From: Lachnospiraceae bacterium
GTDB taxonomy: Bacteria > Bacillota > Clostridia > Lachnospirales > Lachnospiraceae
Direction of reading: 5' to 3'
Length of the DNA: 27,392 nucleotides
Assembly (NCBI GenBank): GCA_016297945.1
Contig: JAEDFR010000023.1
Span: forward strand, 1-27,392
The position numbers were made by a program, and so were the translations under genes. Shown piece after piece: positions 1 through 7,573 of the stretch. Numbering within the stretch: position 1 is the stretch's first letter; each line of letters opens with the position of its first letter. The notes beneath the pieces were generated by a model that saw only the letters and a program-made list of their open reading frames with translations, did no database searches and was not told the DNA's origin.

Positions 1-61
1 GACTCGAACCCTGGACAAATAGATTAAGAGTCTACTGCTCTACCAACTGAGCTAATGGTGC
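1..61 (-). tRNA. tRNA-Lys (CTT), partial at window edge
   Basis: Read on the minus strand, the sequence starts with acceptor arm GCACCAT, then TA, a D-arm (GCTC AGTTGGTA GAGC), and an anticodon stem GTAGA/TCTAT around loop CTCTTAA, which gives anticodon CTT (lysine, AAG codons). The T-arm begins with CAGGGTTCGAGTC and is cut by the window edge, so the 3' end and any encoded CCA are not visible. It is transcribed away from tatD from a promoter at 95-123. Confidence 0.93.
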
Positions 62-78
62 ATATTGGGCGCGTTTAC

Positions 79-107
79 TTGCGACGCAAGTGTTATTATA
101 GTATAAT
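79..107 (+). promoter_or_regulatory. Sigma-A promoter for tatD-rsmA
   Basis: On the plus strand, -35 TTGCGA (79-84) and -10 TATAAT (102-107) are separated by 17 nt, with a start near 114. The -10 boxes of this and the tRNA promoter are one base apart, so two RNA polymerases could not occupy both at once. Confidence 0.6.
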
Positions 108-123
108 AAATGCCGATTGGCAA
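95..123 (-). promoter_or_regulatory. Sigma-A promoter for tRNA-Lys
   Basis: On the minus strand, -35 TTGCCA (118-123) and -10 TATAAT (95-100) are separated by exactly 17 nt. Transcription would start near position 88, inside or next to the palindrome ACTTGCG-A-CGCAAGT (77-91). It overlaps the opposing promoter for tatD. Confidence 0.75.
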
Positions 124-174
124 GGGTTTTTTGAAAAAATTCTTACTATAAATATTGACACCGGAGATTTGAAA

Positions 175-945
175 ATGATTATCGATACACATGCACATTA
201 TGATGATGAGGCATTTTTAGAAGATCAGGCAGAAATCTTAAACAATTTAAAGGATAAAGGCGTGGAAATCGTCATCAATGCGGCGGCTTCCATGGAAGGA
301 TGCAAACGCACTTTGGCATTGATCGGAGAATATCCGTTTGTCTATGGGATGTTAGGCGTTCATCCGGATGATGTAGGAGATATGTCACAAAAAGACATTG
401 ATTTTATGAAACAACATGCCAAAGAAGAAAAAATCGTGGCGATTGGGGAAATCGGTCTGGATTATCATTGGGATATTGCAGACAGAGAGGTCCAAAAGCA
501 CTGGTTTATGCAGCAGATGGCATTGGCAAGAGAGGTTGGGTTACCGATTTGTGTGCATTCCAGAGATGCGGCAGCAGATACCCTGTCTGTTATGAAAGAG
601 GCAGCAGCCGAGGAAATCGGCGGCGTCATACATTGTTATTCCTATAGCCGGGAGTTGGCAAAAGAATACCTCGATATGGGCTTCTATTTTGGAATCGGTG
701 GTGTTGTGACCTTTAAAAACGGGCGTAAATGCAAAGAGACGGTTGACATGCTTCCCATGGATAAAATTCTTTTGGAAACAGATGCTCCCTATCTGGCACC
801 CGAGCCTTTCCGCGGAAAGAGAAACGATTCCTCTTATCTGACCTATGTGGCAAAAACCATTGCAGAGATCAAAGGCATTTCAGAGCAGGAAGTAATAGAA
901 ATCACAAATGCAAATGCAAGACGTCTATATAGAAAGATAAGATAG
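175..945 (+). CDS. tatD: TatD family metal-dependent hydrolase (DNase)
   Basis: TatD proteins are cytosolic TIM-barrel, divalent-metal nucleases linked to DNA repair and degradation. The 256-residue product has the family hallmarks in order: the metal-binding THAHYDD near the N-terminus, GEIGLDYHWD supplying the glutamate ligand, CVHSRDA, IHCYS, and the ETDAPYLAP motif with the last catalytic aspartate. The length is normal for the family. I chose ATG 175 because GGAG at 163-166 precedes it at good spacing and the protein then begins MIIDTHAH; a longer frame opening at 55 would run through the tRNA. It is followed after 75 nt by rsmA, a common Firmicutes order (tatD, rnmV, ksgA), but no rnmV (M5 RNase) gene is present between them here. 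Confidence 0.93.
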   Translation: MIIDTHAHYDDEAFLEDQAEILNNLKDKGVEIVINAAASMEGCKRTLALIGEYPFVYGMLGVHPDDVGDMSQKDIDFMKQHAKEEKIVAIGEIGLDYHWDIADREVQKHWFMQQMALAREVGLPICVHSRDAAADTLSVMKEAAAEEIGGVIHCYSYSRELAKEYLDMGFYFGIGGVVTFKNGRKCKETVDMLPMDKILLETDAPYLAPEPFRGKRNDSSYLTYVAKTIAEIKGISEQEVIEITNANARRLYRKIR

Positions 946-1020
946 TGTTAATTGAGAAAAAAGTCAAAGTAGAAGCAACAAAGTAAAAGCTATATTAAAG
1001 CGAAATAAAAGGAGAACCAT

Positions 1021-1887
1021 ATGGCTTCATTGGGAATACCGGCAAACACGATTGCGGTTTTACAAAAACACGGATTTCAGTTTCAAAAAAAATATGGACA
1101 AAATTTTTTGATTGATACGCATGTATTGGACAAAATCATAATAGAATCTGAAATAACGGCAGATGATTGTGTTTTGGAAATCGGACCCGGTATCGGAACT
1201 ATGACACAATATTTGGCGGAAACAGCCGGACGTGTGATCTGTGTGGAAATTGATGATCATCTGATCCCGATTTTAAAGGAAACACTGGCTGATTATGATA
1301 ATGTCACAATTATTCATGGGGATATTCTAAAGACCGATGTAAATGATTTGTGCGCCACATACAATGACAACAAACCGTTAAAGGTGGTGGCAAATCTTCC
1401 TTATTACATAACGACACCCATTATCATGGGACTGTTTGAAAGTCACGTCCCACTGTCTTCCATCACCATTATGGTACAAAAAGAAGTGGCGGACCGGATG
1501 CAGGAAGGACCGGGAAGTAAGGATTACGGAGCTCTTTCTCTGGCCGTACAATATTATGCCAAACCGGAAATTGTTGCCAATGTTCCGCCCAATTGTTTTA
1601 TGCCAAGGCCAAATGTCGGAAGCGCTGTCATTCGTCTGAGCCGATATGAAAAGCCGCCGGTAGAAGTACAGGATGAAAAAAAGATGTTTGCTCTGATTCG
1701 GGCTGCATTTAACCAGCGTAGAAAAACTTTGGTAAATGCCATATCCAACGCGGGGATATACGGAATAACCAAAGATGATGTACAGGCTGCTTTGGAAAAA
1801 CTTGGCCTATCCCCAACCATACGCGGCGAGGCATTAAGCCTTTCCCAGTTTGCTAAACTTTCCGATGAAATTGTACACCAAAAATAA
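1021..1887 (+). CDS. rsmA: 16S rRNA dimethyladenosine transferase RsmA/KsgA
   Basis: RsmA uses S-adenosylmethionine to dimethylate two adjacent adenines in the 3'-terminal helix of 16S rRNA late in small-subunit assembly. The 288-residue protein shows the N-terminal KKYGQNFLID signature, SAM motif I LEIGPGIGT, the acidic CVEID that holds the SAM ribose, the catalytic NLPYYIT motif, and VQKEVADRM. The C-terminal domain includes AFNQRRKTL. Length is typical. The start ATG has AAGGAG upstream. No terminator is visible between tatD and this gene, so they are probably co-transcribed. The next gene has its own promoter beginning 33 nt after the stop. Confidence 0.97.
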   Translation: MASLGIPANTIAVLQKHGFQFQKKYGQNFLIDTHVLDKIIIESEITADDCVLEIGPGIGTMTQYLAETAGRVICVEIDDHLIPILKETLADYDNVTIIHGDILKTDVNDLCATYNDNKPLKVVANLPYYITTPIIMGLFESHVPLSSITIMVQKEVADRMQEGPGSKDYGALSLAVQYYAKPEIVANVPPNCFMPRPNVGSAVIRLSRYEKPPVEVQDEKKMFALIRAAFNQRRKTLVNAISNAGIYGITKDDVQAALEKLGLSPTIRGEALSLSQFAKLSDEIVHQK

Positions 1888-1920
1888 TTGTGAAAAATTG
1901 TGTAGAAAAAGGTTATTCTT

Positions 1921-1949
1921 TTGACATCAAAATGTACCTATGCTAAACT
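1921..1949 (+). promoter_or_regulatory. Promoter for the TPR-repeat protein and glgB
   Basis: TTGACA (1921-1926), a 17-nt spacer and TAAACT (1944-1949). The -10 lies inside the inverted repeat CTAAACT-tatattt-AGTTTAG (1943-1963), which spans the expected start site. That could be an operator or a 5' hairpin in the transcript. Confidence 0.65.
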
Positions 1950-2025
1950 TATATTTAGTTTAGAAAATAGGGTTATTATGTAAAAATATACCACATTATG
2001 TATGTGACACTGAGAGGTGAGCCAT

Positions 2026-5000
2026 TTGGATAAGTATGAATATAAGGTTTGTGCCGAAGAAATCAATTCTTTAATTGAACAGAAGAAATTTGCCGAGGCG
2101 GTAAAGATTGCAGATACGATCGACTGGCGCAGAGTAAAAAGTGCAAAAATGCTCTGTAAAGTCAGTGAATTGTATAAAATGAACCGTCGTTATGAGGACA
2201 GTAAAGAGATTCTGTTATTGGCGGATGAGCATCTTCCCAATTCACGTAATATTATCTATTCTCTTTGTGAATTGAGCATCAAGCTGGAAGATTTGATTCC
2301 TGCTGTGGAGTATTACAAGCAGTTTGTGCAGATTGCTCCCAGAGATACCGGTCGTTATATTTTACAGTATCGTCTGTATGAAGCGCAGGATGTCAGCTTA
2401 GAAGAGCGTATCGCCGTATTAGAGGAATACAAAAAGCGTGATTATCGCGAAAAATGGGCATATGAACTGGCTTATCTATATCATCGTATTGGTTTGGCTA
2501 CCCGTTGTGTCGAAGAATGTGACGAATTGATTTTATGGTTTGGCGAAGGGAAATATGTCATAAAAGCAATGGAATTAAAAATGCTACATGCGCCTTTGAC
2601 ATCTTCCCAGCAGGAAAAATACGACCAGAGATTTGCATCCGAATCCAATGTTTACGTGGTTAAGAAAACGGATGAGACAAAAGAAGCTGCGCTGGAAAAA
2701 GCGAATGCGGCTGCGAAGAAGATTTTGGGATCTGCCAATGAACCGATTATGTCTTCTGTTTCCATGGAAACCATTCCGTCCATGCCGATTCAGATTAAAT
2801 CCGTAGAGGTATCCAATGCGCCCACAACCCGGATTCCTGCAAAGAAAGTAGAAGAAGAGGCAGCAAAGGAAGAGGAAGAGATTAAAATTGATCTTCCGCA
2901 GATTCCGTTGACCGAATCCGGCGAAGAAGTAGATTTTCAGATTAAAACGCCGGATATGGGTAAATTTAATACCATCAATTTACAAAAAGAGCTGGCTAAG
3001 AATTTGGCTGCCGTGATGCAGCAGGAAGATATGGGTGCAAGTGATGCAACCAAAGCTCTGCCAATTGATTCGCTTCAAAATATGACTGAAGAAGAGCTTA
3101 AGGATGCAATGTCAGGAAAAACTTCCGTTGAGGAACTTGCTGCAGAAGAACCTAATAGCAGCCCGGCTGAAGAACTCGATGAAAAGAAAGCGGATTCTTC
3201 AGAGGATATTGCCGCAACAAAAGAGTTCAAACCTCTCACAGATACTGCTGTAACGAGAGCAGTGATTGATGAAGTGAGAAAAGCTTTGGGCGAAGAACCC
3301 AGAGAAACGATCACAGAAGAAGATTTATTAAAATCCATGCTTGAAAGTAAAGAAGAAAATGTTTCTGAACCGATTGCAGAGGAAAAAGCCATTTCTGAAA
3401 TGATGGCTGCAGAAATTCAAAATGAAGAAGTTATTCCTGAACCGGCTGTTACGGAAGAACCGGCAGAAGAAATCTCTCCTGAACCGATTGTCGAGGAAAC
3501 ACCGGTAGTAGAAGATATTATTCCCGAACCAGTAGTCGAGGAAACACCGATAGTAGAAGAAACTATTCTCGAACCAATTGTAGAGGAAGCGCCGGAAGTA
3601 GAAGAAACTATTCCCGAACCGGTAGTAGAGGAAACACCGGTAGTAGAAGATATTATTCCCGAACCAATTGTCGAGGAAACACCGATAGTAGAAGAAACTA
3701 TTCCCGAACCGGTAGTAGAGGAAACACCGGTAGTAGAAGAAATCATTTCCGAGCCGATTGTAGAGGAAGTGCAGGTAGAAGAACTTATTCCTGAACCAAT
3801 CGTCGAGGAAGTAAAAGTAGAGGCTCCCATTCCTGAACCAATCGTTGAGGCAGTAAAAGCAGCAAAACCTATCCCTGCATCGGTTGCAGCGGTACAGCCG
3901 GTCGATCCCGATGCTCAGATTATTGAAAAACAGATTACCGGACAGTTGAGCTTTAATGATATTGTGGCAGGTTGGGAAGAGACCAAAAAAGCTGCTGAAG
4001 AGCGCCGCTTGGATGAGATGCGTAAAAAGGTCATGGCCCAAACCGGACCACTGCTTCAGGATTATGAAGAACCGGCAAAGGAAGGCTTGCTTGATAGTAT
4101 TGATATGATTACTCCTGCCATCAAAGTATTTGATGAAAGCAGTATTCCGGTGGTAGATCCGCTTATCACAGAAGATGATGAGGTTGAGGAATTAACAGAC
4201 ATTCAGCCGATTAGTGAGACTGAAGAGCTTCCGGTCATCGAAGAAGAAAAGCCGCAGGAGCCACAGCTTAGCGAATTTACATTTAACACGGCAGAGATTA
4301 ATAATATAGAAGAAAAGCTTCTTAATTCCTTAGAGCAGGCAAAAGAAGAAATAAAAGATCCGGAATTAGAACCGATTAACCTTTCGGGAATATCCGTTAC
4401 CGAGGAATTTGATAAAGATCTTGAGCGCCAGATTTTAGAGGCCTTAGAAGAAAAGGAAGCGCAAAAGAAAAATGGAAATGCAACACAGGGTGATAAAAAA
4501 TCCTTTGCAGATGTTGAGTTTACAATTACCGACCTGACGGAAGAAAAAGCCGAAGAGAAAAAGGAAGAGCCTTTAGGAGAGGCTGAAGCAGAAAAAGAAA
4601 ATGAGCATTCAGCATCAGCCAATGCTTCGGCGGTTGATTCGGATAATACCGATAAGGAAACGGATTCGCATTCTTCTTTGCGCCAGCTTTCCAAAGAAGA
4701 AAAAGATTTGTTTGGAATGGTTGCCAAAACGAAAAAGGTGCAGGAAGAAATAGCTTATGCTATAGACAATGTCAGCCTGGATCCGGCAGTAGGCAATATT
4801 ATTATTACCGGTGAAAAGGGTGTTGGTACACTTGGCCTTGCAAAGAATATTATTAAGGTAATTTCTGTAGAAAACAAAAACTTCTCCGGTCGCGTGGCAA
4901 AAGTTACGGGAGAACAGTTAAATACCAGAAATATTTCGGATACCTTAAACGGATTGAATAACGGCGCACTCATCATTGAGCAGGCCGGCGAGTTGTCTGA

Positions 5001-5427
5001 TTTTACATTGATTGCCATTTCTGATTATTTGAGAACACCTCATAATGACGGTTTGATAATTATTATGGAAGATGGCAAAAAGGCAATGGATGATCTCCTT
5101 GCAAAAGACAATATGCCGCTCAATAGTTTTAACCTGCGGATTGATGTTGCAGCTTTAGATAATGACGGTCTGGTTAATTACGGTAGAGAATATGCTTTAG
5201 AACAAGAATATGCCATTGATGAAATGGGTATGTTGGCATTGTATACCAGTATTGCCAACCGTCAGACCAGTCAGCACGCCGTTACGGTTGAAGAGGTAAA
5301 ACAGATTGTAGATGAAGCAATCGCGAAATCAGAAAAGGGAAGTGTTTCCCATATCATGGATGTCATTTTGAAAAAGCGATATGATGAAAATGATATGATT
5401 GTTTTACGAGAGAAGGATTTTTTATAA
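2026..5427 (+). CDS. Large TPR / Glu-Pro repeat protein with degenerate AAA-like C-terminus
   Basis: A 1133-residue protein of unknown function. Residues about 1-190 are helical with TPR-like spacing (paired motifs such as YKMNRRYEDSKEIL). Residues about 230-890 are very acidic and low-complexity and include about nine 14-15-residue units of the form PEPxVEETPxVEExI (coding bases 3478-3873). Residues about 900-1050 resemble an AAA/CbbX-type ATPase domain, but the P-loop reads GEKGVGT (929-935) without the Walker A lysine, and the Walker B place reads LIIEQA without Asp-Glu. It is therefore probably a non-hydrolysing scaffold. No signal peptide or membrane segment is seen. I chose TTG 2026 because AGAGGTGAG sits just upstream; an in-frame GTG at 2017 lacks such a site. 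I recall similar proteins in Lachnospiraceae. It shares a transcript with glgB (18-nt gap), but that alone does not give it a role in glycogen. Confidence 0.8.
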   Translation: MDKYEYKVCAEEINSLIEQKKFAEAVKIADTIDWRRVKSAKMLCKVSELYKMNRRYEDSKEILLLADEHLPNSRNIIYSLCELSIKLEDLIPAVEYYKQFVQIAPRDTGRYILQYRLYEAQDVSLEERIAVLEEYKKRDYREKWAYELAYLYHRIGLATRCVEECDELILWFGEGKYVIKAMELKMLHAPLTSSQQEKYDQRFASESNVYVVKKTDETKEAALEKANAAAKKILGSANEPIMSSVSMETIPSMPIQIKSVEVSNAPTTRIPAKKVEEEAAKEEEEIKIDLPQIPLTESGEEVDFQIKTPDMGKFNTINLQKELAKNLAAVMQQEDMGASDATKALPIDSLQNMTEEELKDAMSGKTSVEELAAEEPNSSPAEELDEKKADSSEDIAATKEFKPLTDTAVTRAVIDEVRKALGEEPRETITEEDLLKSMLESKEENVSEPIAEEKAISEMMAAEIQNEEVIPEPAVTEEPAEEISPEPIVEETPVVEDIIPEPVVEETPIVEETILEPIVEEAPEVEETIPEPVVEETPVVEDIIPEPIVEETPIVEETIPEPVVEETPVVEEIISEPIVEEVQVEELIPEPIVEEVKVEAPIPEPIVEAVKAAKPIPASVAAVQPVDPDAQIIEKQITGQLSFNDIVAGWEETKKAAEERRLDEMRKKVMAQTGPLLQDYEEPAKEGLLDSIDMITPAIKVFDESSIPVVDPLITEDDEVEELTDIQPISETEELPVIEEEKPQEPQLSEFTFNTAEINNIEEKLLNSLEQAKEEIKDPELEPINLSGISVTEEFDKDLERQILEALEEKEAQKKNGNATQGDKKSFADVEFTITDLTEEKAEEKKEEPLGEAEAEKENEHSASANASAVDSDNTDKETDSHSSLRQLSKEEKDLFGMVAKTKKVQEEIAYAIDNVSLDPAVGNIIITGEKGVGTLGLAKNIIKVISVENKNFSGRVAKVTGEQLNTRNISDTLNGLNNGALIIEQAGELSDFTLIAISDYLRTPHNDGLIIIMEDGKKAMDDLLAKDNMPLNSFNLRIDVAALDNDGLVNYGREYALEQEYAIDEMGMLALYTSIANRQTSQHAVTVEEVKQIVDEAIAKSEKGSVSHIMDVILKKRYDENDMIVLREKDFL
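3478..3873 (+). repeat. In-frame tandem repeat, about 45-nt units, encoding Pro-Glu-Val segments
   Basis: Six consecutive 45-nt units followed by three 42-nt units, each starting with a Glu-Pro dipeptide and reading roughly PEP(I/V)VEETP(V/I)VEE. Some units match better two apart than next to each other, which gives a partial 90-nt higher-order period. The array lies wholly inside the large TPR-repeat gene. Confidence 0.85.
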
Positions 5428-5445
5428 ATTGATTGGGGTAAACAA

Positions 5446-7359
5446 ATGGCAAAAAATAAGGAAGTAAATCCACTTTACATCACAGAGGCAGATCAGTATG
5501 TATTTGCCCAAGGATGTCATTATGAAATTTACAATAAGATGGGAGCGCACAAGACGTTAGAAGACGGGGTAGAAGGTGTTTATTTTGCCGTATGGGCACC
5601 CAATGCCAAGTATGTCAATGTGGCAGGCTCTTTTAATGACTGGGATATTTACCAGTATGAATTAAAAAGACTGGGAGAAGGCGGAATATATGCCGGATTT
5701 GTTCCGGGAGTGAAAGAAGACGATCTGTATAAATATGTCATTACAACGCAGGACGGAAACAAGCTGTATAAGGCCGATCCCTATGGCAATTATGCCGAGT
5801 TACGTCCGGGTAACGCGTCAAAAGTGACAGATATTTCAGATTTTAAGTGGACGGATAAAGTCTGGATGGACACAAAAGCCAATACAGACTGGAATAAAGA
5901 ACCGATTGCGATTTATGAATGTCATATCGGCTCATGGATGCGTCATCCCAGAGAAGATGAAGACGGTTTTTACAATTACCGTGAGTTTGCGGACCGCATT
6001 GTTACATATTTAAAAGAAATGAAATATACGCATGTTGAGTTGATGGGTATTGCGGAGCATCCTTTTGATGGTTCATGGGGATATCAGGTAACCGGTTATT
6101 ATGCACCGACTTCCCGCTACGGAAAGCCGGAGGATTTTATGTATCTGGTAAATCAGTTACATAAAAATAAAATCGGCGTTATTCTTGATTGGGTTCCCGC
6201 ACATTTTCCCAGAGACGGGTTTGGTCTTGCTAACTTCGACGGCACCTGTCTTTATGAGCATCCCGATCCCAGACGCGGAGAGCATCCGGATTGGGGAACC
6301 AAGATTTTTAACTATGCCAGAAAAGAAGTAAGCAATTTCTTAATCGCAAATGCTATGTTCTGGGTTGAAAAATTCCATGTAGACGGTCTTCGTGTAGATG
6401 CCGTGGCATCAATGTTGTATTTGGACTATGGAAAACAGGATGGAGAATGGCTGGCAAACGAATACGGCAACAATAAGAATCTGGATGCCATCGAGTTTTT
6501 CCGTCATTTAAACAGCATCATGCAAAAGAGAAATCCCGGGACTTTGATGATTGCAGAAGAATCCACTGCATGGCCGATGGTAACGGGTGATGCAAAAGAA
6601 GGCGGATTAGGTTTTTCTTTCAAATGGAATATGGGCTGGATGCATGATTTCTGCGAATATATGAAGTTGGATCCTTTGTTTAGAAAGGACAATCACTACA
6701 AAATGACATTTGCCATGAGTTATAACGGAAGTGAAAATTACATTCTTCCGCTTTCCCATGATGAAGTTGTACATCTAAAATGTTCTATGTTAAATAAGAT
6801 GCCCGGATTTTATGTGGATAAGTTTGCAAATCTACGCGTGGGCTATACTTATATGTTTACACATTCCGGCAAAAAGCTTCTCTTTATGGGACAGGATTTT
6901 GGACAGGACCATGAATGGGATGAATCCAAAGAGCTTGACTGGGATTTACTTTCCGACCATGAGCACAGTTCCTTAAAATACTATGTGTCAAAGCTGTTGG
7001 AATTATATCGTAAATATCCTGCGCTTTCAGAGATTGACAGAGACTGGGCAGGCTTTGAATGGATGAATGCGGATGATTGTGAACAGAGTACGTATAGTTA
7101 TGTGCGCAAAGCATCTTCCGGAAAAAATAGTATTCTGGTTGTTTTAAATATGACTCCGATAGAGCGAAAAGATTTTAAAGTCGGTGTTCCTAAAAAGAAA
7201 AAATACACATTATTATTAAATTCCGATGAAGAGTGTTTCGGAGGACGTGGTAATAAGATTCCGGCTTCGATTGCGGCAAAAGCAGAAGAAGCAGACGGAA
7301 AGCCGTATTCTCTGACATTTGATCTTCCTGCATATGGAGCAGCAGTTTTCCGCTTTTAA
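5446..7359 (+). CDS. glgB: 1,4-alpha-glucan branching enzyme GlgB
   Basis: GlgB (GH13) cuts alpha-1,4 glucan chains and re-attaches them through alpha-1,6 bonds in glycogen synthesis. The 637-residue protein has an N-terminal CBM48 domain (AVWAPNAKYVNVAGSFNDW), then the GH13 barrel: ELMGIAEHPFDGSWGYQ, DWVPAHFPRD, DGLRVDAVAS with the nucleophile Asp, MIAEESTAWP with the general acid Glu, and LPLSHDEVVH with the transition-state Asp. A C-terminal beta domain ends AYGAAVFRF. Length is normal. The start follows GGGG at 5434-5437, a modest RBS 18 nt after the upstream gene, so the two are likely one operon. No other glg genes are in the window. A strong terminator follows. Confidence 0.96.
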   Translation: MAKNKEVNPLYITEADQYVFAQGCHYEIYNKMGAHKTLEDGVEGVYFAVWAPNAKYVNVAGSFNDWDIYQYELKRLGEGGIYAGFVPGVKEDDLYKYVITTQDGNKLYKADPYGNYAELRPGNASKVTDISDFKWTDKVWMDTKANTDWNKEPIAIYECHIGSWMRHPREDEDGFYNYREFADRIVTYLKEMKYTHVELMGIAEHPFDGSWGYQVTGYYAPTSRYGKPEDFMYLVNQLHKNKIGVILDWVPAHFPRDGFGLANFDGTCLYEHPDPRRGEHPDWGTKIFNYARKEVSNFLIANAMFWVEKFHVDGLRVDAVASMLYLDYGKQDGEWLANEYGNNKNLDAIEFFRHLNSIMQKRNPGTLMIAEESTAWPMVTGDAKEGGLGFSFKWNMGWMHDFCEYMKLDPLFRKDNHYKMTFAMSYNGSENYILPLSHDEVVHLKCSMLNKMPGFYVDKFANLRVGYTYMFTHSGKKLLFMGQDFGQDHEWDESKELDWDLLSDHEHSSLKYYVSKLLELYRKYPALSEIDRDWAGFEWMNADDCEQSTYSYVRKASSGKNSILVVLNMTPIERKDFKVGVPKKKKYTLLLNSDEECFGGRGNKIPASIAAKAEEADGKPYSLTFDLPAYGAAVFRF

Positions 7360-7391
7360 TCTTATGAAAACAGAAGAATAAGCCGAAATAT

Positions 7392-7422
7392 AGGGTGAAT
7401 GCAATCTGCATTCACCCTTTTT
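7392..7422 (+). terminator. Rho-independent terminator after glgB
   Basis: A perfect 12-bp stem, AGGGTGAATGCA (7392-7403) and TGCATTCACCCT (7407-7418), with a 3-nt loop and a T run from 7418 to 7422. Confidence 0.95.
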
Positions 7423-7451
7423 GTTATGACAAAAAGGAGAATGGACGTCGT

Positions 7452-7538
7452 GTGCACATGAATTGGGATTTAACGACTACAAAACAGATGATAAAACTGT
7501 TTTATTACAGTCTTTATGGCAGTAAGGAAAGTGTATAG
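7452..7538 (+). CDS. Possible 28-residue small ORF
   Basis: A GTG-initiated frame (an ATG alternative lies two codons in) preceded by AGGAGA at 7436-7440, about 11 nt from the GTG. The predicted peptide begins MHMNWDLTTT and ends LYGSKESV. It lies between the glgB terminator and the flagellar unit. The frame contains a small inverted repeat, AAAACAG (7481-7487) and CTGTTTT (7497-7503), so this stretch may instead be an untranslated leader. I do not recognise the peptide. Confidence 0.2.
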   Translation: MHMNWDLTTTKQMIKLFYYSLYGSKESV

Positions 7539-7573
7539 AATTTAATTTAAAATTATATAAAGGCAGGAACGCT

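Noticed and set aside
55..174. Upstream extension of tatD from ATG 55
   Set aside because: It would start inside the tRNA-Lys gene and pass through both promoters; ATG 175 has a proper RBS and gives the normal N-terminus.
3478..3873. Possible CRISPR array
   Set aside because: Units are contiguous, without unique spacers, and they code for an in-frame protein repeat.
3328..4041. Long minus-strand frames across the repeat region (also 3417-3830)
   Set aside because: They are antisense shadows of the Pro-Glu repeats; their own repeats (SSTIGS and similar) mirror the coding strand, and they have no RBS.
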